64,000 nt of DNA from JASDSY01 sp041441465. Lineage in GTDB: Bacteria > Muiribacteriota > UBA9980. Each line of letters begins with the position of its first letter. Position 1 is the stretch's first letter. The stretch spans positions 1 through 64,000 of the forward strand of contig JASDSY010000020.1 of assembly GCA_041441465.1 (NCBI GenBank). The letters run 5' to 3'. The notes beneath the pieces were generated by a model. That model ran no database searches, was not told where the DNA came from, and saw nothing but the letters and a program-made list of their open reading frames with translations. Positions 9,994 through 18,366 of this stretch are shown piece by piece. The translations under genes were made by a program, and so were the position numbers.

Positions 9994-10926
9994 ATGATTG
10001 AGATAAAAAATTTATATAAGCACTATAACAAATTAGTTGCAGTAAGCAATTTGAATTTGAATATCGAGCGGGGCGAGATATTCGGCTTTATCGGGCCGAA
10101 CGGCGCCGGTAAATCCACTACCATAAAGATAATATCGACCCTTTTGACGCCTACGGCAGGCGTATGCCTTGTCGACGGCATCGATGTCGTTAAAAATCCT
10201 TACGAAGTGCGGCGTATTCTTGGATATATGCCGGATTTGTTCGGCTTATATGAGGAATTGAAGGTTAGCGAATATCTCGATTTTTTCGCGTCCTGCTATA
10301 AAATTCCGTACCGCGAACGCTCGGGAATTATTAATGACATACTCGAGCTTACCGATCTTACTTCTAAACGCGATACGATGGTAAGCGGGCTTTCGCGCGG
10401 AATGAAGCAGCGCCTGTGCCTTGCCAAAACGCTAATAAACGATCCGAAAGTCCTGGTGCTTGATGAACCGGCGTCGGGCCTCGATCCGCGCGGGCGCGTG
10501 GAACTTCGCGCGCTTTTGAACGAACTGCGCAGAATGGGTAAAACTATATTCGTGTCATCGCATATACTTACTGAGCTTGCCGATTTTTGCACATGCGTCG
10601 GCATAATAGAAACCGGCCGTCTGGTCGTCGCAGGCAAGATCGAGGATGTGGTAAAAACTCAGGGGGCCAGCCGCAACATAAAATTAAAAATACTCGATAA
10701 ATATGAAGAGTGTGAAAAAATACTGACTTCGCGCCAGGATGTTTCGAATATTGAAACCATGCCTGTCGAGAAGGTTTTTTCATTCGAAATGCAGGCTGAC
10801 GATATGGCGCTTTGCGATTTTTTAAGGCATCTGATAAAAAATGAAATCCCGGTGGTCTCATTTTATGATAAGGGCGGTAATCTCGAGGACATATTTATGA
10901 AAGTTACAAAAGGGCAGGTTTCATAG
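9994..10926 (+). CDS. ABC transporter ATP-binding protein
   Basis: The 310-residue ATPase has Walker A (GPNGAGKST, near residue 35), the signature LSRGMKQRL, Walker B (VLVLDEP) and a switch His in FVSSHIL. The subfamily is the NatA/CcmA type that powers ABC-2 permeases, with the usual extra C-terminal domain after about residue 220. An AAGGTG ribosome binding site precedes ATG 9994. The stop codon abuts the ATG of the first permease, and a second permease follows, giving a complete ATPase plus two-permease exporter. The substrate is unknown; the upstream membrane proteins may be its extracytoplasmic partners. Confidence 0.93.
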   Translation: MIEIKNLYKHYNKLVAVSNLNLNIERGEIFGFIGPNGAGKSTTIKIISTLLTPTAGVCLVDGIDVVKNPYEVRRILGYMPDLFGLYEELKVSEYLDFFASCYKIPYRERSGIINDILELTDLTSKRDTMVSGLSRGMKQRLCLAKTLINDPKVLVLDEPASGLDPRGRVELRALLNELRRMGKTIFVSSHILTELADFCTCVGIIETGRLVVAGKIEDVVKTQGASRNIKLKILDKYEECEKILTSRQDVSNIETMPVEKVFSFEMQADDMALCDFLRHLIKNEIPVVSFYDKGGNLEDIFMKVTKGQVS

Positions 10927-11784
10927 ATGAAAGCTTTCATTAAATCATTATTCGGCGGTTTTGATAACATTAAGCCGCTTATTATATTCGAATTATTAAG
11001 CTGGAAGAAAAGTTTTTATAATTACGCTTTTCAGCCGATGGCGCTGCTTTTGCTTTCCGCGTTCGTCATCGCTGTCAACTGGCCGTATAGCTACAGCAGT
11101 TACGGCGGTTCTTCGGAGAACGCAGGCGAAGCTTTTTTTATTTATATAATGATGATATTAATTATTACAACGACTGTCGCCACTGCCTTCAGCGCAGCTA
11201 TTTCGATAACGACCGAAAAAGAGAAAAAAACGCTTACGCTTCTTCGCATGACAGGATTAAGCGGCATGGAAATAATTCTTGGCAAGGCTATGACAACGAC
11301 TGTATATACTCTTGTCCTTGTAATGCCGCAGGTTCCGTTATTATACGCATGTCCGTTCATTGGCGGGGTTAGTTTCATAAAAGTTTGCATGGGAATTTTT
11401 ATACTTGGCGTTATGACATACTTTTATAGTATTTCCGCGGTCGGCATTTCCATGCTTTTTAAAAGAAATTATGCGGCAGTGTCAGCGGTTATTTGCTATG
11501 TGCTTTTTATAAATTTCGGCCTTGTGTTTCTTGATTATTTTATATTAAATATTCCGACATATAGGAATGAAGGCTGTTTTAAATATTTTATGCCGCTTTT
11601 TATATGGGAAAATTTTTTTCGCGGCGTTGCCGATACCCGCGGCGATGATTTTATATTTGATACATTCGGCCTGAAAATTCAGAATTACATAATTATCGTG
11701 GGTTGTTATATACTGTTTTCATGGTTTTTAACGAAAATTATCGCTAAAAATTTTGAAAAGTACTTAAAATGGCGAGAGGAATAG
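10927..11784 (+). CDS. ABC-2-type transporter permease
   Basis: The 285-residue protein has about six hydrophobic helices. The segment ISITTEKEKKTLTLLRMTGLSGMEIILGK is the hallmark cytoplasmic loop of ABC-2 exporters, where the EKE..TL motif contacts the ATPase. Its ATG follows the ATPase stop codon immediately (TAGATG), so translation is coupled. The following gene is a second permease of similar size, so the pore is probably a heterodimer. Confidence 0.9.
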   Translation: MKAFIKSLFGGFDNIKPLIIFELLSWKKSFYNYAFQPMALLLLSAFVIAVNWPYSYSSYGGSSENAGEAFFIYIMMILIITTTVATAFSAAISITTEKEKKTLTLLRMTGLSGMEIILGKAMTTTVYTLVLVMPQVPLLYACPFIGGVSFIKVCMGIFILGVMTYFYSISAVGISMLFKRNYAAVSAVICYVLFINFGLVFLDYFILNIPTYRNEGCFKYFMPLFIWENFFRGVADTRGDDFIFDTFGLKIQNYIIIVGCYILFSWFLTKIIAKNFEKYLKWREE

Positions 11785-11796
11785 GCGGTAATACTT

Positions 11797-12645
11797 ATGG
11801 TTAATCCTATAATGAGAAGGGAAGTAATAACGTTGTTCCGGCGTAAGCGCACATACGTTTGGGTTTCGCTTTATATAGCTTTCCTGATTTACGAAGTCGG
11901 TACGATGTGGCCCGGCACCGGCAATTATTATTACGGTAACAGCGCCAATGTTATATTTGATATAATTTCGGTAAGCCGCCGCATGGCCACGGAAATATTG
12001 TTCACTATAATGGTATTGATTTCGATATTGCTTCCGGCATATATGGCAACGACTTTTACGCGCGAAAAAGAGGAAAATACCCTGATTACGCTCGCGACCA
12101 CTCCGCTTACCATCCTCGATATCATAATAGGTAAAGTGCAGGTCGGCGCCTTTTATACGCTGTTTTTTCTTGTCGTGACTCTGCCTATATTCGGCGCGCT
12201 TTATCGGCTCGGCGGCTTTAAAATCACGGAAGTGCTCCAGAGTTATATAATAATATTTATGCTTTCCTTTGCTCAAAATCTATGGGCAATGGCTTTTTCG
12301 GTTATTTCAAGCACCTCATACAAGGCGATCGGCCGGACATACGCTTTCTTTTTCCTTATGATGTTCGTCGGCGGAATGCTTATGGAAGTGTTCAGGATTA
12401 ACGGAATCGGCTATGTATTCGATGCCGCTTATATTAACCCTTTTATCTGCATTAATTATATCTTCTTCGGCCAAAAGTATTATTCCTACGGTTTGAATGT
12501 TGTTAAACGCTCAAACACTGATCTTGTTTTTGGGATATTTTATACTGAAACGGTTCAATTTGTGGGATTTTATGCGCTGGTTTCGCTCGTTTTCCTTATG
12601 CTTATTTACGTTATCTACAAAAAGCTTTCACACCGCTGGATGTAA
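11797..12645 (+). CDS. ABC-2-type transporter permease
   Basis: This 282-residue second permease has the same kind of ATPase-contact loop (TTFTREKEENTLITLATTPLTILDIIIGK) after its second hydrophobic helix and about six helices overall. It starts 12 bases after the preceding permease and ends the operon. A small dyad separates it from the convergent hxlR-type gene. Confidence 0.9.
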   Translation: MVNPIMRREVITLFRRKRTYVWVSLYIAFLIYEVGTMWPGTGNYYYGNSANVIFDIISVSRRMATEILFTIMVLISILLPAYMATTFTREKEENTLITLATTPLTILDIIIGKVQVGAFYTLFFLVVTLPIFGALYRLGGFKITEVLQSYIIIFMLSFAQNLWAMAFSVISSTSYKAIGRTYAFFFLMMFVGGMLMEVFRINGIGYVFDAAYINPFICINYIFFGQKYYSYGLNVVKRSNTDLVFGIFYTETVQFVGFYALVSLVFLMLIYVIYKKLSHRWM

Positions 12646-12736
12646 TTTTTTATTCGTTATTTTTCATGTATTAAATAAAAACAGATCACATTAATAAGCT
12701 ATTATAAAGCGGCTGGCTTGATCGGGATATTTAATC

Positions 12737-12763
12737 GCAAAAAACGTCCGAGCGTTTTATTGC
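12737..12763. terminator. small bidirectional hairpin between convergent genes
   Basis: GCAA plus AAAACG (12737-12746) pair with CGTTTT plus TTGC (12753-12763) around a 6-base loop, with one bulged A. A- and T-runs lie on both flanks. It sits between the stop codons of the permease and the HxlR regulator and probably terminates both. Confidence 0.45.
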
Positions 12764-12781
12764 AGCATTTTTAGTATGATA

Positions 12782-13189
12782 TCAGCTGTCGAATTTTTTC
12801 AGTATTTTATCCATAATTTCTTTTCTGCTGTTTCTTATATTTTCAGCTATTTTTTTTATTTTAGCAGGCGTTTTGAAATATTTATCGCCCCAGACGATCA
12901 TGTCGAGCAGGATAGGAAGCAAATCGAGCCCTTTTGAAGTTAAGCGGTAAAGATTCTTTACTTTGTTATCAGGAAATTCTGTTTTTTCTATAATTTGTTC
13001 TCTTTCCAGAAACGAAAGACGCTCTGCTAAAATATTCGTCGCGATGCTTTCTTCGGACTTTAAAAACTCTCCGTATGTTTTTTTTCCTATGAACATAAGG
13101 TCGCGGATTATAAGCAGCGACCATTTATCTCCTAAAATATCGAGCGTTGAACTTATAGGGCACATCGATCTTCTTTTTACGGTTCTCAT
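12782..13189 (-). CDS. HxlR-family transcriptional regulator
   Basis: The 135-residue winged-helix regulator has the HxlR signature: an N-terminal Cys (MCPI), LDILGDKWSLLIIRDL, and a wing region ending in YRLTSKGLDLLPIL. Family members often sense redox state or electrophiles through that Cys, which lies at about residue 9. It is divergent from the QueG-like Fe-S gene, and dyad repeats in the shared intergenic region suggest control of that gene and of itself. A possible minus-strand promoter is TTGCTT (complement of 13224-13229) with TATTAT (complement of 13202-13207), spacer 16. Confidence 0.9.
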   Translation of the reverse strand: MRTVKRRSMCPISSTLDILGDKWSLLIIRDLMFIGKKTYGEFLKSEESIATNILAERLSFLEREQIIEKTEFPDNKVKNLYRLTSKGLDLLPILLDMIVWGDKYFKTPAKIKKIAENIRNSRKEIMDKILKKFDS

Positions 13190-13212
13190 GCTCTCAAGAA
13201 TATAATATTTAC

Positions 13213-13298
13213 TTTAAATTTGCAAGCAATTTTAAAAAAATATTTTTACTTGCATTTTAAAAGTAAAAACGATATAATAATACTTGTTAAATGCAAGT
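13213..13298. promoter_or_regulatory. divergent promoter region with operator-like dyads
   Basis: For the rightward gene, -35 TTGCAT (13251-13256), a 16-base spacer and -10 TATAAT (13273-13278) form a promoter. ACTTGCATTT (13248-13257), overlapping the -35, is the exact reverse complement of AAATGCAAGT (13289-13298), about 41 bases apart centre to centre. A third related sequence, TTTGCAAG, lies near 13219-13226 over the leftward promoter. The arrangement fits binding sites for the adjacent HxlR regulator. Confidence 0.55.
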
Positions 13299-13362
13299 AT
13301 TGAATATGTTATACTTTATGCTGTTAATTATTACATATTTATTTACTTTTAATGGAGGCTTT

Positions 13363-14400
13363 ATGGAGAATAAAATTCGAGAAATGGCCCTGAATTTAAG
13401 TTACGAGGATTGCGGCATAATAAAAGCCGGTGTCCTGGCCGAATACAGTGAAAAATTGAACAGTCGTATTGAAAAAGTGCCGAAAAACAGGATGTTTTAT
13501 GAAAATTTCAAGAAATATGCCGATCCGGCGGCTGATATTCCGGAAATAAAATCAATAGTGGTCGCTGTTGTTCCAAATTATATTTATAATACGCCTGTTG
13601 AATTTAATGGTGTTTATGGAAAATCTTATATGTTTGATTACAGGACCGATAAGAATGCTCCTTTTTTTAAAAAACGCAGGGAATTTGCCGATTTTCTTGA
13701 AAGTCTCGGCATTAAATGCCTTATAAACAGTAAAAACGGATTTTCGGCTCCGGCGCGATTGGCCGCTTATAAGGCAGGCCTTGGCATTATTAGACGTAAT
13801 AATTTTTTTTACACTCAAAACGGCTCATGTAATTACATAGAAATGTTTGCGATAGATAAGGAGTTAGAAAATATTCGCAGTGTAAAATTAAAAGAATGCC
13901 CTGAAAATTGCAGGCGTTGTATCGATGCGTGTCCGACTTGTTCGCTCATTGAACCATATGTGATGTCTGCGGTCGACTGCATAAGTTTTCACACTTCGAT
14001 AGCGGCCAAATACGGAATGGGAATGCCTTCTATCGAACTAGCCGAAAAAATCGGCGGCAGGCTGTATGGCTGCGACGCTTGTCAGGATGTTTGTCCTTTC
14101 AATAACTGTAAACCGGCCGGTACCGAAATATTTCCGGGCCTTGAAAATCTCGCTTACGCGATGCGTCCTGAAAATATTATGACGATGAGTTATGATGAAA
14201 TTGAAAGGACCCTGACACCAAAATATTGGTATTTGAAGAAAGAAGAACTTTGGAAATGGAAAATAAACGCTTTGACGGTTATGATGAATGGCTATTCTGA
14301 AAAATATAAGGCTTCGATCAGGCTCGGACTTGACGATGCCAATGAAAATGTGCGTGAATTTTCGCGCCGTGTTTGCCGGCGCCTTGAAATAACAATTTAA
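13363..14400 (+). CDS. QueG-like iron-sulfur oxidoreductase
   Basis: The 345-residue protein resembles epoxyqueuosine reductase (QueG). It carries two ferredoxin-type [4Fe-4S] motifs, one starting CPENCRRCIDACP and one in CDACQDVCPFN, and the family segments SIVVAVVPNYIY and ARLAAYKAGLGIIRRNNFFYT. QueG makes queuosine in tRNA wobble positions with cobalamin, but regulation by an HxlR-type gene next door is unusual for a tRNA-modification gene, so this may be a QueG-like paralogue with another substrate. I chose ATG 13363 because GGAGG at 13354-13358 sits 4 bases before it. An upstream ATG at 13291 lies inside the dyad and would not be transcribed as a leader from the predicted promoter. Confidence 0.8.
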   Translation: MENKIREMALNLSYEDCGIIKAGVLAEYSEKLNSRIEKVPKNRMFYENFKKYADPAADIPEIKSIVVAVVPNYIYNTPVEFNGVYGKSYMFDYRTDKNAPFFKKRREFADFLESLGIKCLINSKNGFSAPARLAAYKAGLGIIRRNNFFYTQNGSCNYIEMFAIDKELENIRSVKLKECPENCRRCIDACPTCSLIEPYVMSAVDCISFHTSIAAKYGMGMPSIELAEKIGGRLYGCDACQDVCPFNNCKPAGTEIFPGLENLAYAMRPENIMTMSYDEIERTLTPKYWYLKKEELWKWKINALTVMMNGYSEKYKASIRLGLDDANENVREFSRRVCRRLEITI

Positions 14401-14530
14401 TAATGGAGTTATTGCTTTAATTTAATATTTTTACTTGATTTCCGGCTGGTGACCTGTATTATAAAATATTGATATTATTATATTTTATATGTTCACGATT
14501 TCCTGGAAATATTGTTTTTATTTTTTATCG

Positions 14531-14573
14531 GGAAGGCATGAAGGATTGATAATTCTTTGTGTCTTCCTTTTTT
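14531..14573 (+). terminator. rho-independent terminator after the QueG-like gene
   Basis: A 17-base-pair stem (14531-14547 with 14551-14567, four G-T pairs) has a 3-base loop and is followed by six T (14568-14573). Confidence 0.85.
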
Positions 14574-14888
14574 ATAGACAGGGTGAATTAAAAATGTATT
14601 TTTGAACGTTGTTTTCGGAATATGGCGTAATAAATCTATTAGCAATCATTATAATATCGTTTTAATCTCAAAGCTTATCAAATTTGCATTAATTCAAGGC
14701 GGATTATTGAGTTTTGTTTTCAAAAAAAGAATTCGCAATCATAATAGGTGACAATAATCATTGATTTAATTGACACGGTATGCTATTTTTGATATAATCA
14801 TACCACGAAAAATTAAAAGGCTTTTTTATTTTAAGCCGGTTAACGGAGGTCTGTCATTAAGTTAAAACCTGAAGTTGAACAGATAATC
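14574..14888 (+). promoter_or_regulatory. consensus promoter and leader of the zinc-ribbon gene
   Basis: A perfect sigma-70-type promoter, TTGACA (14770-14775), 17-base spacer and TATAAT (14793-14798), drives the zinc-ribbon gene. A strong ribosome binding site GGAGG (14845-14849) is followed 6 bases later not by ATG but by an in-frame ATT (14856-14858). I see nothing else in the upstream 200 bases. Confidence 0.75.
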
Positions 14889-15782
14889 ATGAGTCAGAAT
14901 CATGAGCAGACGCATTGTAAAAGCTGCGGCCGCTACATAGGCGCGCTTGAATTGTGTCCTTATTGCCGTACTTTCAATCCTAAGCGTCTTGTGGTGAAGC
15001 TGATAAAATATTTGTCGCCTGTTATTTCGGTTCTCGGGCTTTTTGTTTTGTACTATATAGGGCTTCACTATGGTAATCCTGAAGTTAAGCTCGAACAGCT
15101 TTCAAAACGCAGCAATTTCGCGCAAGTTAAAGTCAATGCCGAAGTGTCCGCCGTGCCGAGATATTACGCCGCTCAGGGCAAAGGTGAAAACGCAGGCGGT
15201 TCATTTGAATTTGAAATCGATGACGGCACCATGGCTATGCTTGCCAGATGCTATGATGACGCTACGGGCGAACTTGTCAGGGCGAAAAAAATTCCGGCGC
15301 TTGGCGATAAGGTTACGGTCCGTGGAAGTTTTCAGTATAAAGGCAAGGGCGGGTTCATAATAATAGGCTCGGATAACGGTCTGGAGATAAACCGCGTTAT
15401 GCCTGAAAAAGCGACCGCACTCAAAATTATGGCGCAAAAGGAAATTGATAAGACGGGTTTAAAGCCGCACGAAAGAGTTAAAATCTCAGGCAAGATCGCG
15501 GAAATCAAGAGCTCGCGTTATGAATTCGCTTTAAAACTCGATGACATGGCCGGTAATATCGTAACCGCGGTTATTCCGATAAGCGCATTGCAGATTTCAG
15601 GTCAGGTTAAGGAAGATGTGTCGGAATTTAAATTTAATTATAAAGAGGGCGATTTTGTGACACTGTCCGGCGCTCTTGAAAAACGCGGCCGCCGCGGTTA
15701 TGAATATTTTGCGGTTATAGTTCCGGCGCCTGAAGATATATTGAAGTCATCGGAAGAAAACGTGAAAAAAGATAATCAATAA
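14889..15782 (+). CDS. zinc-ribbon, single-helix membrane protein with OB-like domains
   Basis: I do not recognise a named family. The 297-residue protein has an N-terminal four-Cys zinc ribbon (CKSCGRYIGALELCPYC), one transmembrane helix (about residues 44-60, SPVISVLGLFVLYYIGL) and two beta-rich segments that look like OB folds (VKVNAEVSAVPRYY... and RVKISGKIAEIKS...). The next gene encodes the same layout, so they are paralogues and may form a membrane-attached pair. The annotated ATG 14889 lacks a nearby ribosome binding site; GGAGG at 14845-14849 instead matches an in-frame ATT at 14856, which would add 11 residues. Confidence 0.75.
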   Translation: MSQNHEQTHCKSCGRYIGALELCPYCRTFNPKRLVVKLIKYLSPVISVLGLFVLYYIGLHYGNPEVKLEQLSKRSNFAQVKVNAEVSAVPRYYAAQGKGENAGGSFEFEIDDGTMAMLARCYDDATGELVRAKKIPALGDKVTVRGSFQYKGKGGFIIIGSDNGLEINRVMPEKATALKIMAQKEIDKTGLKPHERVKISGKIAEIKSSRYEFALKLDDMAGNIVTAVIPISALQISGQVKEDVSEFKFNYKEGDFVTLSGALEKRGRRGYEYFAVIVPAPEDILKSSEENVKKDNQ

Positions 15783-15792
15783 ATATAAACGG

Positions 15793-15810
15793 CCGAAATT
15801 AAAATTTCGG
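15793..15810 (+). other. intercistronic hairpin
   Basis: CCGAAATT (15793-15800) and AATTTCGG (15803-15810) form an 8-base-pair hairpin between the two zinc-ribbon paralogues. No T-run follows, so it is more likely a processing or stability element than a terminator. Confidence 0.4.
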
Positions 15811-15855
15811 AATTAAAAATTGTTATAAAGATAAAATAAAACAGGAGAATAAAAA

Positions 15856-16728
15856 ATGCCTGAAAAAGAAATATCTGTAAATACAATGGAAGCTACTGCG
15901 GTTGAACTGAAAAATATGCCTGAATACTGCCCGAGCTGCGGCAGGAAAATTGACGGCAGGCCGAGGTGTCCGTATTGCTGCACATTGACTGAGCAAAAAT
16001 GGAGAATTTCATTATTTCATATTAATTTGACGACGCTTGTTCTATTCGCAGCCGCAATAGTGTACTGCGTGATAGCCGGTACGTTGAAGCCTCATTATAC
16101 CGATATAGTCGGCCTTAACGAAAGCAAGAATTTCGAGAGGGTGAGAGTTCTCGGTAAAGTTAATTATGTGAGCCAGATAAAGGACCGTTATGAAAAACGA
16201 ACGATAGTGCAGGTTGAGATCGGCGATTTGAAAAACGGCGATTCTGACGATTATAACACTAAGATAAAAGTCAAAGCCGAAGGCGAAGTAGCGGCCGACC
16301 TTATAAAAAAACAATTGATTCCAGATAAAGGCGATATTGTGGATGTTTCCGCCAGCCTTTATGCCGGCAAAGGCTACCGCGTATTGAGCCTTGGCTCAGC
16401 TGATTTTTTAAGGGTCGTCACTAAAGGGCAGCCGGGCGATTCGAACGAAACCACTATCGGTAATATATTAGCCAAAACCTCCGAATTTAACAATAAAATA
16501 GTTTCGATCAAAGAAGCTGTAATTACTAAAAAAACAGGTAAATTTATCCTTGAAGTATCTGATCCGGATTTGAAAAGCTCTATAATGGTATTTGGCGCCG
16601 ACCCGTCTAAATATGAAGTGAACCAGAAAGTTTCCATTTCTGGCCGTGTGGTTTACTATGAAAAAGGCGATTGTTATGAAATTAAGGTTTCGGAAGACGA
16701 TATGAATGGTATCGTGCCTTTAAAATAA
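15856..16728 (+). CDS. zinc-ribbon, single-helix membrane protein (paralogue)
   Basis: The 290-residue paralogue of the preceding gene has a zinc ribbon (CPSCGRKIDGRPRCPYC at about residues 25-41), one transmembrane helix (LTTLVLFAAAIVYCVIAGTL) and two beta-rich OB-like segments (VRVLGKVNYVSQIKD... and KVSISGRVVYYEKGD). A GGAG ribosome binding site precedes ATG 15856. Sequence identity to the neighbour is modest, so the duplication is old. The function is unknown; OB-like folds could bind nucleic acid or ligands on the outer face of the membrane. Confidence 0.75.
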   Translation: MPEKEISVNTMEATAVELKNMPEYCPSCGRKIDGRPRCPYCCTLTEQKWRISLFHINLTTLVLFAAAIVYCVIAGTLKPHYTDIVGLNESKNFERVRVLGKVNYVSQIKDRYEKRTIVQVEIGDLKNGDSDDYNTKIKVKAEGEVAADLIKKQLIPDKGDIVDVSASLYAGKGYRVLSLGSADFLRVVTKGQPGDSNETTIGNILAKTSEFNNKIVSIKEAVITKKTGKFILEVSDPDLKSSIMVFGADPSKYEVNQKVSISGRVVYYEKGDCYEIKVSEDDMNGIVPLK

Positions 16729-16885
16729 TAGTAAAACGCGTTAAATATTTTGCGTGCACGGTAGATCAACCGTATGATTTAAAATTCAAATAGTGCAAAT
16801 TGAGTTTTCGGGATGAATAATTAAATTAAGGTTTTCTAATCGAGTTAATAAATTAGTAAAAAAATTAATAGAGAGGCTGGTTAAA

Positions 16886-18223
16886 ATGGAAACATCAATA
16901 ATAATTCAATCTGTAGCGGCTTCGCTCGCCGGAGTTTTAGTTTCGGCCGCCGCTTCTTTAATACCAGGTCTTCATATATACAACGTAATTGCGCTGACCA
17001 TGTTTTTAGCGTTCGCCGCCGCTGATTTTTTCGCTGCGTTGAACGCGATGGTACTTACAGGTTTTATGCTTGGAATGGTCGTGGGGTTCGCGATGCTGTT
17101 TACTGTATCGTCGCAATATTTTCAGCCGAATGACGAAAGTTTTCGTTCGATAATGCTTCCGCATGAAAGGTTCTTGCTCGAAGGCCGCGCGCATGAGGCG
17201 GTAATGCTCGGCGCGCTCGGAAGCTTGATGGCTATATTCGGAATTGTACTTTTGTTCCCTTTGATTCCTGACTTTTTTTCATTGATAAGAAGATTGACGC
17301 AGCACCATGCATACTGGATAATAGGTCTTGTTATGGCTTTCATATTGATGACTGAATGGCCAAAAGACCATGGTGTCGGCAAGACCGGCTGGCAGAGGTT
17401 TTCGGACGGCTGGGTGCAGCTCGGCATGGGATATTTCACTTTTATCGTGGCCGGCATACTTGGAATGTTCGTGTTTTTTAAAACTATAGTTCCGGTTGAA
17501 AATGCTTTTCAATCGTTGATGCCGCTTTTTGTAGGGTTGTTCGCGGTTCCTTCGCAGATAATGACTTTAATTACAAATGTCAAAGTGCCGAAGCAGCATT
17601 TTTGCGAATCGATAGAATGCGCGCCTCATGATATTGCGCGCGGCGGATTTGCAGGATTTCTCGCCGGGCTTTTCGCATCGCTTGTTCCTGGCATGACTCC
17701 CGGTCCGGCGCTTTTATGCACCGGGCACCTTACCGTTACGTCAGGCGAACGCCAGTTTTTAATAGCCGGCGGCGTCGGGCGCGTGCTTTATTACGTCGGT
17801 TCTATTATGCTTTTTTTCATGCCGGGTTTATTTATGAGACGCGGCGGCGCGGCTATTAACATAAGCTTGTTTTTCGTTCCTGAAACGGCCGAACAGTTTT
17901 ATTTGATATCGGGTATAATAGCGATAACTGGAGCGGTTTCATTTTTGATGATCGGTCCGTTTTCGAAATTATGCGCTTATCTTGTTGAAAAAATTGATTA
18001 TAAAATGTTCTCGAGCGGCGGCTGCCTGCTTTTACTCGGACTTACAATATGGATTACAGGCTGGACGGGCCTTACGCTCTTGATAGTATCGACGGCGCTC
18101 GGACTGGTCCCTAATATGTGGCATTCAAGAAGGCTTAATCTGCTTGCTGTTCTGATGGTGCCGGTCTGCCTTAATATGGCTGGCATCGGTCCGAAAGTCG
18201 CTAAATTCTTTGGTTTTTACTAG
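16886..18223 (+). CDS. TctA/DUF112-like membrane permease
   Basis: The 445-residue protein has about ten or more hydrophobic helices. Two internal motifs, LIPGLHIYN near residue 28 and SLVPGMTPGPALLCTG near residue 265, match the duplicated G-x-x-PG motif of the tripartite tricarboxylate transporter large subunit TctA and its archaeal-type relatives (DUF112). No TctB or TctC gene is adjacent, which also occurs for the DUF112 type. It probably transports an organic anion across the inner membrane, but the substrate is not identifiable. GAGAGG lies before ATG 16886. Confidence 0.75.
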   Translation: METSIIIQSVAASLAGVLVSAAASLIPGLHIYNVIALTMFLAFAAADFFAALNAMVLTGFMLGMVVGFAMLFTVSSQYFQPNDESFRSIMLPHERFLLEGRAHEAVMLGALGSLMAIFGIVLLFPLIPDFFSLIRRLTQHHAYWIIGLVMAFILMTEWPKDHGVGKTGWQRFSDGWVQLGMGYFTFIVAGILGMFVFFKTIVPVENAFQSLMPLFVGLFAVPSQIMTLITNVKVPKQHFCESIECAPHDIARGGFAGFLAGLFASLVPGMTPGPALLCTGHLTVTSGERQFLIAGGVGRVLYYVGSIMLFFMPGLFMRRGGAAINISLFFVPETAEQFYLISGIIAITGAVSFLMIGPFSKLCAYLVEKIDYKMFSSGGCLLLLGLTIWITGWTGLTLLIVSTALGLVPNMWHSRRLNLLAVLMVPVCLNMAGIGPKVAKFFGFY

Positions 18224-18366
18224 GAATTCGCGGCTTGAAACCGTTATTAAATACCGGGCGCTGGGTTTTTATTGTTTGGTTAGTTATTTAAATTGCCCGT
18301 TAATAAAAAAAACAGTTGATAAATTAATTGGTTTATTGAATAAATCAAAAAATACGGAGCGAAATT

